Shown here: positions 25,701 to 35,900 of the stretch, in pieces
Layout: each line of letters opens with the position of its first letter
Position numbering within the stretch: position 1 is the first letter of the stretch
From: Nematostella vectensis
Taxonomy: Eukaryota; Cnidaria; Anthozoa; Actiniaria; Edwardsiidae
DNA length: 60,000 nucleotides
Direction: 5' to 3'
NCBI RefSeq assembly: GCF_932526225.1
Contig: NC_064042.1
Location: 9,088,540 to 9,148,539 of the forward strand
Position numbers and translations under genes: made by a program
The notes under the pieces: generated by a model
What the model saw: only the letters and a program-made list of their open reading frames with translations
The model's database searches: none
What the model was told of the DNA's origin: nothing

Positions 25701-28700
25701 TTAAAAATGTTTGCATTTAGAGGAAGATTGTTGCACTAGTGATAATTCATACTAACCACATTTTATCTAAACAACAACCAGTAAAACTTATACATGGTTC
25801 AGAGAGGAAGTCTGTCAATGATTGATAAAGTATTATTTTTTCCAGAATATACTTTCCTTATATTTTTTAAATTATAGAATACTTTTAAGAGAGTGACAAT
25901 TTGGCCTAATGAGATGACACGGTAATAGCTCTGGTGTCCTATAACAGTATGTGAGATCACCAATAGCCACAAGGGATAAATACTAACTCCATGAAATCAG
26001 CACATACAGCATCAAAAAATAAACCCAACATTCCAGACAGGAAATAACATTAACAAATTAAACATTAATATTATGTCTCAATGTTGAAATTAGAGGTGCA
26101 ATCATGTACTGAATCTAATAAAGAAATAAAACAGAATTTCGTTGTTGTGATAGGAATCTTAATAAGAGCAACCCCAACACATCATGTCAGTTCTTATCAA
26201 GAGAAATATTACATTACAATAGTCGTAACTACTAGATTTCATTGAATAAAAACTAAGCTGTTTTAGCTTTTAAACCATAAAGTTGGATTTCCATTAACAT
26301 TTGTACTTTTCTATTCCAAGATTGTTTTAAGGCAAGTTTTCTATTGGCTAAGAGTGTTTAAAACATAACAAAAAGAATATCCCTAAAAAATCTCAAATGT
26401 TGACAACATTTTGGCAACAAATTATAACAACAAAAATGTTCCTCCCTTAATTATTTTCATATGGAGATTAGAAGATGAAAGCAAAATCAAAAAAATATTG
26501 AATTAAACTGTTCTTTGATAAAATAGAGCACTAGAAAAAAAAAAAGAAAAATTCATATATTTGAGCATTGTGATTTTGACATTTTCCTGTGTGATTCCCT
26601 ATTGGCCTAATAGCCAGGAAGCAACTCAGATATCATCACAGTGATTAAAAAGTCAATTAATTTTTGCTCTTGTCTACCATCTACTAATACTGATCAATAT
26701 CTGACAAGAATATATTAAGTTCCACGACAGTTGTAAGCATTAATGTAGAAAGAATAAAACGGACATCAAATAAAAGATACCTTCATAATTTTGTGATTTT
26801 CTTGTTGTGAAATTATAATAAAGTAGTCAAAGCTTTTTCTTTGCTAATAACAGAGTCGCTGAAATGGGGCTATATAGAAAATAATGAGCTAAATAAACCA
26901 TCAACTACAAAACATTTTCAAGGGCATCCCTTCAATTAAAAATTATGTAGAGAAGTTTAATTTTCATTTCCAGACTCATTACAATTTTTTGAATACAACA
27001 TCAAGATATTTATACACCAATATTTACCATTGATATTTTTTATGAAATAAAAAAAAAACCAATCTAAGTAATTTGCTTCAAAGAGCCATTAGCATACACA
27101 GGTTATAAACTTATCAACAACAGTACATGTATTTAACCACAATAAAAACCAGGGAAAAGTCACTTCTACAATCCTAATTATTTATTGCTGTTATTGTTCT
27201 GTATAGATAAGTGTAAGGAGAGGGAAATAAATCTACAGTTCAGTACCTCTTTTTTCGTTAATACCAAAATAGCATGTTAGTTAGCAAGGGAATTCAGGGA
27301 GCTTCAAAAACCATAATCTCAAAATCTCATTTTTCTACAATACATGGTACTGACAAAGATTTAGACCATCGCTTAAGTACAAGGGATAAGCGAGTTTTCC
27401 TTCGATTTTTTTTGTATTGTTTTGTCTGCCAAAGGATGAGATCTAAAAAATCTTGAATACAAATCAATTGGCTTACAATAGCTCTATAAAGTCAGTAAAA
27501 AAATAACCCTGGAGCTTACAATATATCCAATAATCCAATTAAATGTCCTTGGATGAGTCTCAAACAACCACACACAGAGGCCAGAGAAAAAAAGGTAGGT
27601 TTATATCCTGACAAGAGGCACCATTCCCAAACCTTTAGTATTTGACTTTTAGTATGTGGTTTTGAAAGTAGAAAGCAGAGTGAGACAACTTAGAAAAGAT
27701 CAAATCCTTAAAAAAATTGAGGAATCAATTAATTTTTCATGGCATTTAAGAGGCACATGACGGTAATAGATCATATAGCTTGGTATATGTTACAGAAGAT
27801 TAGTGGACTCAAGAAGAATGGGCTTTCACTTAAAAGTCTAACACCTAGTCATAGGAGCACATTTATTAATCTTACTCAAAATAGAGACAGTATGTATGTC
27901 AAACAGTGCTGAATAACAAAAAAACTCTTGTTTGTTATATTTTCAAGGCACATTATTTCAAAATCTACCAGCCTTCCTTCTTGTAAAACACCAATCATAA
28001 ATCACGTAAAAACAATAGGTAAGAGGTATAATATTGTGGAAGAGTAGTAAGAAAAAAGAATCCAATCCCATTAAGAATGCATTTTGAATGAATGAATCAT
28101 TGAGTGTTCTGCTCAGTAAGACAGGATTTCAAGATAACACCCACTGATATAGGCTTTAGTACGATAATGACTGATATTGTTATTTTCAAAATTTTGGAAT
28201 ATTATGAAATAAATAGGTCATGAAAAAAATTTTTTTATCAAGTTATCGGATGCACTTTTTCTTAATGTGAGAGGATGTTGGGGTTGCTTTTCTGATTCAA
28301 TGACCTTTATCAATGTCCAACTCTCTTAACAATGGAGAATTTTGGTTAAGAGCTAGAAAGATTTTATGTTTGCTGCAAGGGCAGTTGCTCTATCTCTCCT
28401 GTTAGAGAAGATATATTTCTTTACTTTGTTGAAGAGGTTAACTTTTAGGAAATAAAGATCTACAGAGTTCATCAAGCAGGATACATGAATTTGGATGTGC
28501 AGCTAATTTCTAAACAATATCCCTAATCCTCAAAACAGAGACGAAATATGAATTAATTCAATTCAAAATTAAAAGTTGTCTCTGTAACACAAATATCCTG
28601 AGGGCAAAATAGTGAAAGCTTGAGGAAACGCTGCTAGATTTCTGTATTCTTTATCTTCAGAAATTCCTTGAGTAGAAAAAGATCTCTATCAAGGAACAGC

Positions 28701-30561
28701 TCAACTTTTCCCCCTTTATTATGCTTTATCAGAAAGCATCAAACGAATCACGTCTAGGTTTAATGCAAAACCATTGCAGCAAACCTTCCTTTCTAGTGGG
28801 CAAAACTGATAGAAAAATCAGATTATATGCCAATGGAATACTGGCAAAATGCATATAAATGAATGAAAAAATGGGATATTCTTTCATTTTAGATATTCCA
28901 AACTGGGAACTAGAAGGGATTCCAATTCAGTGAAAAAGCTTTTGAGAATTAAATATATTGTAAAAATATCATTTTTTCTAAAGAATGGAGGAAATACTTT
29001 CCTTGCTTCTGTAACATAACGATGCCTAATATTCAAGACAATTAGGATGTAAATAAAATCTGTAACAAAAACATCTTTTTTCATAAAATAATTACCCTTC
29101 AATTTCCCATCACTTCGGGACCATAAAAGGCCCCGAGATTCGTTTGGTTTACAATTGGGGAAAAGGAAAAGTAGCTTTAAATTCTTAATGGGGGTCGGAC
29201 TCAAGTGGATCTGTAAGGAATTTGCAGGTGGATGAAAGGAGAAAATAATTCGGAGATTTTTGTCAGCTGGCAGGGAATTGTGTTCGATATAAGCACTCGA
29301 AGATCGCCGATCCGAAAAAAATCCCTAATTATTTACATCTTACAGTTGTTCAGTCCCAAATAATGATTAAAAATGCAGTAGAAATGGTACATTATAAAAG
29401 ATTTCTATGTATTAAGCGAACAGAGTGAATAGAATCGACCCTCCTCTATAGTACACTGCGAAGTCGAAAATGTAAACATCCAAGTGGAAATCAACTTGCT
29501 CGGTCAAACTGTGGCTGGATCGTTTAATCGTCGACGGATTTCTATTCTAGTGTAAAATCTTGTGGTTTTTTGTATCCCCACTCATTCAGATTGCTATATT
29601 AGCCATGAAATCACCAGATCTAGTCAGCTTTTTAAAGGGTATAAGAAAATCTCTCCAAAGCACAATAACTGCGACTCAAATCCCCTAACATATCCGAAAG
29701 ATAATGGTTCATTTTCGACCGCTAAATATCTCCGACGCGATAAAACAAAATATCTCAAGAAGAAACACGCTAATACAACATCGACATCTTTTTGGCCGCA
29801 AACTAAGCCAGTTTGCTACCTTTTTCTAAAAACAGATTGGGCCTAATGGAGAAAATTATAGGGGATAGCAGGCAGATTTCATGGTGTCATGTATAAACAC
29901 ATGGAGCCGGAGAAACGATCATTCCACACGAGATACGTTTAGTTAGAGAGCCGAACTTGTACACAAATCATCTGAAATTGCATCAAAATTTCCAAACAGA
30001 ATTAGATAATGTAGGAAGTTCTCAGGGGCACAAATGATTTCCCTCATGAGAGAGAGGGGCTTATAAATAACACAAGAATAAAAGAAAACACGAGTTAACA
30101 CAGAACAGCTAAACTTCAGACAACGAATAACCACTAGCGGTATTACAACTTTCACTGTTTTGGTCGCAAAACATTCCCAGATTTATTGTGTTGCAGTTAG
30201 GAGTAATCGAGCCATTACTAACTCTAATCTAACTGAAAACCATTTAAAAAAAAACAGCGAAGTTGTTCACAGCTGTTATAAAAAGCAAGGCCATATAGCC
30301 GCTAAACTTGGATACCGTGCACGAGTTATTGGAAGTGAACCACCACAACTTTCATGCCACCAAGGCGCTTAAATGCATATCACTGATGATGTGGCTGCAT
30401 GAGTAAGTTGTGAAGGTGTGTGAGTTAGCGATGCATTATACCTCTATGTCGAATTTCACCACGGAGTCGTCTAACATGCACACTTTGACGGTAGTTTGAC
30501 CGCGTCGTCTTCCACGGCGGCCACCACTCCCCGGCTCATTCACATCGTAACGTCGAGCCAT
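6806..30561 (-). CDS. FARP1/2-like: FARP-type FERM/RhoGEF/PH-PH protein, 34 coding exons
   Basis: The whole gene was reconstructed on the minus strand from ATG 30561 to TGA 6808-6806. Every junction is AG/GT and every phase fits; the summed CDS is 3762 nt, about 1253 residues. Domain order is FERM (about 26-310), FERM-adjacent region (about 325-350), acidic/Pro-rich linker (350-690), DH (697-890), PH1 (918-1015), a Cys4 exon (1019-1056) and PH2 (1140-1240). This order is specific to FARP1/FARP2 (CDEP/FRG). These proteins activate Rho-family GTPases at the plasma membrane downstream of adhesion and semaphorin-plexin signals. Known vertebrate members are near 1050 residues; the extra length here is mostly the linker. 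Intron 1 is 5.5 kb and many other introns hold repeats. FARP1 versus FARP2 cannot be assigned: a cnidarian probably has one pre-duplication copy. Single-exon errors are possible in the linker. Confidence 0.93.
7401..8057. repeat. 16-bp minisatellite, about 41 copies, in the last FARP intron
   Basis: The unit ATACCATATAGGTTTC is repeated head to tail with almost no length change. Copies in the left third mostly read GTTTCGTACC (CpG). From about 7640 on they read GTTTCATACC, and AAGTTTC variants appear in the right part. All three minus-strand frames are open because 16 bp x 3 is in frame; the repeated [10 protein letters not shown]-like peptides are an artefact. Confidence 0.97.
9924..10295. 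mobile_element. MITE-like element with terminal inverted repeats, copy 1 (FARP intron 30)
   Basis: The left end, GACGGAGCAAAAAAATGGCA, is the near-perfect inverse of the right end, TGCCATTTTTTTTGCTCTGTC. The 372-bp body is similar over its length to the element at 53701-54132. No coding capacity was seen. Target-site duplications are not obvious. Confidence 0.8.
11215..11560. repeat. Dispersed repeat, copy 1 (FARP intron 29/28)
   Basis: About 350 bp similar, in the same orientation, to 17807-18158. Shared anchors include CATTTCACATC near the left end, AAAGTGTCATTGAAATT in the middle and CCATTGTAAGAAATTGT near the right end. No ends or coding capacity were resolved. Confidence 0.75.
11604..11718 (-). 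CDS. FARP1/2-like: FARP exon 29: CxxC-x20-CxxC segment between PH1 and PH2
   Basis: This 115-nt exon is flanked by the acceptor TTTGCCAG and the donor G|GTGGGT and fits the phases of exons 28 and 30. It encodes two Cys pairs, CSQC and CDEC, exactly 20 residues apart, with [12 protein letters not shown] between them, then an acidic tail. The layout suggests a four-Cys zinc-binding knuckle. The related FGD family of RhoGEFs has a FYVE zinc finger at this position between its PH domains. However, the spacing here is not that of a FYVE domain and the RRHHCR core is absent. I do not recall this motif in vertebrate FARP proteins. Exon reality: good. Zinc binding: inferred. Confidence 0.8.
11881..14058 (-). 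CDS. FARP1/2-like: FARP exons 24-28: first PH domain
   Basis: Exons: 13987-14058, 13516-13584, 13193-13282, 12365-12478, 11881-11916. Exon 24 gives [19 protein letters not shown], which links DH to PH1. Exon 25 gives [19 protein letters not shown] and exon 26 [18 protein letters not shown], the first PH strands. The acceptor of exon 26 is CATTTAG at 13283; a second AG seven bases on would break the frame. Exon 27 carries [19 protein letters not shown] and [10 protein letters not shown], with the invariant C-terminal helix Trp. Exon 28 is only 36 nt. PH1 likely packs against the DH surface and contributes to membrane binding and autoinhibition. Confidence 0.92.
14217..16107 (-). CDS. FARP1/2-like: FARP exons 17-23: DH (RhoGEF) domain
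   Basis: Exons: 16052-16107, 15857-15887, 15258-15470, 14723-14824, 14553-14637, 14348-14398, 14217-14275. The reading starts [19 protein letters not shown], the classic first helix (CR1) of a DH domain, and the Glu that contacts the GTPase is present. Exon 18 is a 31-nt micro-exon. Exon 19 has [20 protein letters not shown] (CR2). Exon 20 has [19 protein letters not shown]. Exon 21 has [19 protein letters not shown], the CR3 core; family members usually show a hydrophobic residue (KPVQR or KPIQR) where Ser stands here. The domain catalyses GDP/GTP exchange on Rho-family GTPases; in FARP proteins it can be held inactive by the PH domains. Confidence 0.94.
16466..21122 (-). CDS. FARP1/2-like: FARP exons 13-16: FERM-adjacent region and acidic Pro-rich linker
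   Basis: Exons: 20982-21122, 19843-20583, 19523-19644, 16466-16632. Exon 13 holds [19 protein letters not shown], the conserved FERM-adjacent (FA) segment of FARP and protein 4.1 relatives, which can be phosphorylated. Exon 14 (741 nt) is a long acidic, Glu/Pro-rich stretch with a Pro run ([13 protein letters not shown]). It has no recognisable fold and is probably disordered. Exon 15 uses the acceptor TTGTTGTTAAG; the alternative AG six bases downstream keeps a different frame and was not chosen, because only the first choice fits the phase of exon 16. Exon 16 is Ser/Asp-rich ([15 protein letters not shown]). Exons 15 and 16 are the least certain of the model. Confidence 0.78.
17807..18158. 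repeat. Dispersed repeat, copy 2 (FARP intron 15)
   Basis: Diverged direct copy of 11215-11560 with small insertions and deletions. It shares AACAAAATATCAA, AGCCAAAATCT and ATACAAGGAACC. Confidence 0.75.
18762..19037. repeat. 92-bp tandem repeat, three copies (FARP intron 15)
   Basis: Units start at 18762, 18854 and 18946 with GTGTATTCATGGTTCACTAA and end in GGGGCAGGGGTGATG-like sequence. The copies are nearly identical, so the duplication is recent. Confidence 0.95.
21797..30561 (-). CDS. FARP1/2-like: FARP exons 1-12: N-terminus and FERM domain
   Basis: Exons, 5' to 3': 30442-30561, 24880-24984, 24756-24798, 24589-24667, 24094-24138, 23908-23960, 23759-23832, 23159-23205, 22982-23069, 22406-22494, 22272-22338, 21797-21891. 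Exon 1 encodes [19 protein letters not shown] and then the first FERM strand, [15 protein letters not shown]. Exon 2 carries the FERM F1 signature [16 protein letters not shown]. Exons 3-4 give [14 protein letters not shown] and the F2 start LQEEYTRYLFALQ. Exon 9 has [15 protein letters not shown]. Exons 10-11 give [16 protein letters not shown] and [15 protein letters not shown] of lobe F3. FERM lobes bind membrane lipids and receptor tails. The donor of exon 4 (GTCTGT) is weak and adjoins a minisatellite. Confidence 0.93.
22622..22827. mobile_element. Short palindromic MITE (FARP intron 9)
   Basis: The left end TTACAGCGCGACCA inverts to the right end TGGTTGCGCTGTAA. The inverted similarity continues inward for about 50 bp (TGTATGGAATGTTTGTT against AATAAACATTCCACACA). 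The 206-bp element has no coding capacity and would form a long hairpin. Confidence 0.85.
23353..23660. repeat. CAT/CAC trinucleotide-rich simple repeat (FARP intron 7)
   Basis: Imperfect CAT/CAC/AAC triplets over about 300 bp. The plus-strand frame reads as a His-rich stretch but has no gene context and lies inside an intron of a well-supported minus-strand gene. Confidence 0.9.
24196..24588. repeat. GACA-rich minisatellite, about 44-bp unit (FARP intron 4)
   Basis: Units built from ACAGATGGACAGACCAACCG plus ATAGACAGACAG, about seven full copies. The right end of the array runs to the splice donor of FARP exon 4: on the sense strand the intron begins GTCTGTCTGTC. Confidence 0.93.
24985..30441. 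other. FARP intron 1 (5.5 kb)
   Basis: AT-rich, with many A/T homopolymers and a 10-G run near 25314-25324. No coding exon or RNA gene was recognised. Its size and position would suit intronic enhancers, but no specific site can be named. Confidence 0.6.
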
Positions 30562-32734
30562 TCCAAAGTAGAGCAGATTTGCTTAATTAGCACCAATATA
30601 GAGCTTGAAAATGACCCTCGAACAACCAAGCTCCAGCCTTGGAAGGAGGCGCTACAGCGCTTCCACACAATCCAACAAGAGATTATCAATCCAAGTTCGG
30701 ACTTTATTGAGGGGAAAAGGACAAGAACATTGACGGCCTTCGAGGCTTCACCGCTACCCACGTTCTGATTGGTCGATACCAGAAACTATCGATCATAGCC
30801 CAAATATGGAATCCGAATCATGGACGCCGGAACCGGAAGTGAAACCTGAAAGTGAAATTTTACTCTAAGAACAATACTATATTGATCCATATATGGGCAA
30901 AGGTGCGCGCGCGAAACTTGACCGGAAGTTATCAAGTCGCATGTCTAGAATTTAAATAGTCCTGAGTATTCGTGAAATGTCCCGACGGTGTTGAGCGATG
31001 GATCAGATAAATCGGATAGTGTTGAGTTGTGTTTGAAGTATGCTAGTGGCCATAATAAGGCCGCAAGCACTTCCGGTCTTTCTCACAGACAGATGGGATT
31101 GTGCGCGCATCCAAACACAGGATCTTTATGAAGGTCCAACGAAACAAAATATAACGAGATTACTATCGCTTAAAGACTTTGTCGCAAAAAAAAGAAACAG
31201 ACTACGAAATCAAATGCTAAGCGCATAGGGTAAATTTTAGAGAAAGACGAAAGCAAATAAATGTATAGTTCTGTTACTTCCAGGTTATTGTTTTCATATA
31301 GTGAAAGCGCTCCTGTTTCCGGCCGACTGGTCAACCTACTTTTGCACCGTTTATGCTTCCACCCTTCCCTTCGCTCGCTCCTACGCCTCCATTGACGCCT
31401 CTTCTTTGCCACAGGAATCTACAACACAACAGTCAATCATATCCATATTTGGGAGTCCGCTTCAATCATTCTTTCGCTTTTTAATCGCTCTAGAGCTCTG
31501 TCTCGATAATTTCCACGTAGACTTGCAGGAATTCGTGTTTACTATGATTTTGCTGGCAGCCATCTTGAAAATGGAGCCTAGTCCCTAACGTTTTTGAATA
31601 TCACAGGTCTCCCGCGCGCTCGCCCCAGGCTCTTTTAGGTCATTTATAGAAATTTGGCCTACACTCCTAACGCCTTATGTGTTTAACAAATAGAAGGGGA
31701 TCTTTTAATTCGACAAACAAATGTCTTCAATTCCTCAACAACCAACATCAACACTGTTAAGGCTGCCCCGCGGTTCGTAATCTTAACCAGAGGACTCTCT
31801 CCTGTTTGTCACTATTTAGAAAATGGTTTACTTGCAATAAAGCTCCAAAATAAGATCAATGTCTGATATGGTAGTGTCTCTAAAAAGACTCTGATGACGC
31901 TGTTTTCCATAAAGGTTTTACAATTTCAGCGTTAAACTACAAGTTCGAAAATGTCGATATCCCCGGGAAGCATGCCGTCTAAATCCCGTATAAATTCGTC
32001 ACCAGTTCCTGAATTTCGAATATAAATAAACACCCCTCCCCCCCTTCCCCCGACACTAAAGATGTTGATTTTGTCTTGAGGCCCCTCCCACCCCATTTGA
32101 GCTGGCTTGTTCGAGACTGATTTCAAGAAAGGACTTTGCAACAATCAAAATCAAGCGAGGGTCTTGTGAAGAAGTCATCTGCTAACGGCATATTCCCCTT
32201 TCCGTAAACGGTCGTTCTGCCTTCTCAACGCTAACTGCAGTTGCCTCCGGTAGGGGGGTCAATAAATGCAACGACAGTAGAGAGTAATGACCTGCCAAAA
32301 TACCATCGCAGGATGAGTGAAGCAGCTGTGTGTTCTTTTTGATAACTAGAAAAAAATTGCTGAAAAGTTTGTTCACCTAAATGACATTTACAATTTTAAC
32401 AAATGTCACGTGAGGAATATCGTATATACGATATTTTATGCATAAAGACTTCTACAGTGGACCCCTTAACAAATGGTGGTAATGTCAATTTCTACGCGAA
32501 GTAAATGAATATTCAATATGAATATGAATTTATCATCATGACGCATTATTGCGACAATTCTATCATTGAAAACGTCTTTTTATGTAATGCAAAAGAGCAT
32601 TTTTTTTTCTCAACCGGAAAGAATTTACGATGAATACTAATTAGCTGTGGCGGTAATGGGCCAGAATGTCGAAAAAAAAATCATTACTAAACACTCTATA
32701 AGTTTTTTTTCCATATAATAAATATCGTCTTTTG
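30562..32734. other. Region between the FARP start and the INTS4 3' end
   Basis: The first few hundred bases contain the FARP promoter and 5' UTR; no TATA box can be assigned. A YY1-type motif, CAAGATGGCTGCC, on the minus strand near 31557-31570 opens a 34-codon frame (MAASKIIVNTNSCKSTWKL). This could be a first exon or chance. A DNA stretch at 31932-32144 is open on the minus strand but is not part of INTS4. No other gene was seen. Confidence 0.5.
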
Positions 32735-32740
32735 TTTATT
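32735..32740 (-). terminator. Likely INTS4 poly(A) signal
   Basis: AATAAA on the minus strand about 186 bases after the INTS4 stop codon. It is followed by T-rich and GT-containing sequence on that strand. Chosen by position only. Confidence 0.4.
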
Positions 32741-32831
32741 TAAAATGTGTATTCTAAAGGCTTCAAAAGACTTGTAAGTAAAACGCCTGGGCTCTAGTAC
32801 CCAGGCTACCCTCCAAGTAGTCGTATGGAAA

Positions 32832-32976
32832 AGTCACATTCTCTATCACTAACAACTATTTGCCAGGCTTGGGTTGAATACACAGCCTCACGGGCGGACA
32901 AAGTCCCATACTCTATCACTAACTGCTATTTGCCAGGCTTGGGTTGAATACACAGCCTCACGGGCGGACAAAGTCC
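32832..32976. repeat. 70-bp direct duplication covering the INTS4 stop codon
   Basis: Two copies, CTCTATCACT starting at 32841 and 32911, continue through TTTGCCAGGCTTGGGTTGAA to GGGCGGACAAAGTCC. The right copy contains the last 16-17 codons and stop of INTS4 plus 3' UTR; the left copy lies wholly in the 3' UTR. Only a few bases differ. Confidence 0.95.
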
Positions 32977-35900
32977 GAGGACTCCGTCCTGTAAGCTGTC
33001 CGTGGAATTTTTCACTTGTCGAAGAATCATCTTGTTTTGTTCGTGCGGTGAGTTTGGGATCACAACAGCGTCTTCGTCGATGTCTGGCATGTATTTTAGA
33101 ACCAAAGAGAGTTCTATGAAGCATGACTCTGAGAAATAACAAGGAAAAAGACTTAGTATGCAAAAGCGTAAAAGTCCCGATTTGAAATTGTCCGGCGGAT
33201 ATGTGTTTGAATTGCGCACTTTTTGCTAAAGTTACCAATTTTAGCATAGTGATAGTTTTTAATACCCTTTTCAAGATAGGCTATAGAGCAAAGCTCAGAT
33301 CAGCTTCAATTTCTAATTAATAAGGAGAATTGATTTGGCCGCCATTTTGTACCGGAAGTACACTACCTACATTTGCACATTTTGATACTGTTTTTCACTT
33401 GACAACTAATATGAAAGTCAAAGAATGTATTTAAACCCAATATTTTTTTAAATAACCGCAAATTTATCATTTCTGGAACTTTAAAGGTGATAGCCACTTT
33501 TAACCGGAAGTAGTCGAAAGTAAAACCTCGGACGTTTATTTCCCCCCGCGCCCTCTAGCAAAAGACACCAATTTTATTGCAGTTGTAGGTTATTGCAACC
33601 TAAGATAAAATCTGCTTTTATCAACGACTAATATGGTTTATTATAATTGCAGCCATTTTGCACTGGAGATTAAATTTGGCATTTTTGAAAGCACAGAGAT
33701 GCACATCTTGTTTAAAAGTCTACGACTAAAATATTCATGAAATCCATTTAATACTTGTAAGTTGTAAAAAAAGGCAAAACTGATTAGGTTTCTGCTATAA
33801 ATTTTACCTTTTTTTAAACCGAAAGTAGGTTTCCAAACCTGTTTCTGCACACTCTAATCAAACTAGGTTAATGCATATACGAATAAGCAATGAAGAATTT
33901 TTTTTAAAATAGAATTGCACAAATGATAAATGCACCAATTTAATATAAAGAAAATGTTTTCTTGCTATGTGAGCTTCGGCATTTTGTTAAAAATTAGTGA
34001 AATCTTAGTCAGGCTGGACGTTCTTAAAAATAGATGCTTATAAAACAAAAAGAGTGTGGTTCATAATACGTCGGTCTAACAAATTCCGATGAGAATTGTT
34101 TTCTTTATTTAATGCAGTTCAGATATCTTACAGCTTTATCGTTAAAACGATTCAATGGAGCTGCAAAGGGCTGAACATTTCAAGCTGGCTTTGGTGCAAG
34201 TGCAGCATGCTGGGCAGCCTATCTTGCATCTAATAGCTCTTGGTTCCTCATCTAATAGCTCTTTGGCTTCTTGGCACGCTTTGAAAAGCTCTAGTAACGT
34301 TTGTCGTAAGCGGCTATGGCAACTGTTGTCCATTGTGCTAAAAAGACGGAAGTATTGAGACCGGGAGGAGTGCTTTCCCCAAACAATGGCCTGCTTGAAA
34401 GGCAGCTTTCTTGGTGTGTTGTATGATAGCTGCCTTCGTCGGTAGAATGACATCAAATGCTGTTCCTTTCTTCACGAAGAGCTGCATTCTTGCCTTGTCT
34501 ACTTCCGATTCTCTCTACTTGTTCGGTCGTATAGAAGCAGTGGAAAGCGCTCAAGTGTTGCCAAACATTCTGTCTTTTATCTTAACTGGCCTGAAGGCTA
34601 GCTCTCGAAGACCATCTGTGGCTTCGGGTAATACAGCAAGTACTTTCTTTTCCCCCTACCCGCACAACAGGACACAGTATCACCTGTAAATGCGTGAAAT
34701 TCTAATTGGCGAGATACTCCTTTGACTCTTCCGTAGAAAAAGGAAGAAAGGCAAGAAGAGTGATAAGCGCACACCCGAGGCCACTAGATTAACAGTTCCT
34801 ACTGTTAGAAACTGTTCATCTTGTAGCACTTGCACACATTCATGTGTGCGGTCGTTTACAGAGACGTTGAAGTCAATTGGTGGAGCGGCACACTCCCGGG
34901 GTACTTGGTATCCACACCAGGCTTGTCACATAAGCAGTTTCTTTTGTCTTCTTTCTTTTCTCTTGATCCAGCTATTGAGCGTGAATGTTTGGTATACTTG
35001 GGCTAGCTATATGTGTCTTTTAAATCATTTGACGACTTTCGAAAAAAGTGAGTATCGACGCGTGACTTTTTACTTTCGGATTAAATTATCGGCCATTTTA
35101 GTATCCCAAGATAATCCGTGATTAAATCAGATTTTCTTTTGGCTCCATAGCTTATCTTGAAAAGATGACCCTAAACTACTCCTGAAACAAGTTTTTTTTT
35201 ATTTTTGTTTAAAGGCGCAAAGCGAAACAAGCGTTCCAGTATTTACTCTTGACTACTTCCGGTTCAAAATCGCTGTCACCGTAAAAGTTATAAACATTAA
35301 AAAATCTTGTCACTTTAAGAACTCTTTTGTTAAGATGCATTCTCTGACTCATATTTTATTTGTCTATGAGTAAACTTTCTTAAAATGTGTGAGTTTATTT
35401 ATTTTTTTAGAACAAGTTAGTTTACTTCCGGTTCAAAATGGCGGCCAAATCAATATTCATTATTAATCAGAAATAAAAGCCGAACTGAGCTTGGCTCTAT
35501 AGCCTGTCTTGTAAGAGGTATCAAAAACTATCAGCATGCTAAACTTGATAGCTTTAGCAAAAAGTGTGCAATTAAAGGTAAAATCTGCACATATCCGCTG
35601 GACTAAATCCCGTATTTTACACCTATTTCCTAAAAAGGCTGCACTTGAGAATCCGTGTGTCGTGACCCGCGGTGGTTTATGGGTAGCGTATAAACGACTA
35701 AATCCTTATATTTGAAAGTCATGTGAATGCTTATAAGAACATAAATAAAAATGCTACAGCTTTGCTTGATACCCATGAAACACTGCGGGTTACGATACAC
35801 AGATTCTCGGAGTGCAACCTTATTTGAAATAGGTATGTCACTTAGCTATAATTTGGGGTATTAAAACTACTCCTGGGTTTTCGAGGATAAACCAAGACAA

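Noticed and set aside
31932-32144. Candidate last exon of INTS4 (frame ending DGMLPGDIDIFELVV)
   Set aside because: The true last exon is at 32926-33128: it fits the phase of exon 12 and ends [13 protein letters not shown], matching the INTS4 C-terminus.
32182-32376. Minus-strand frame preceded by TTTTGGCAG that could splice to INTS4 exon 12
   Set aside because: The peptide does not resemble INTS4 and a better exon is present.
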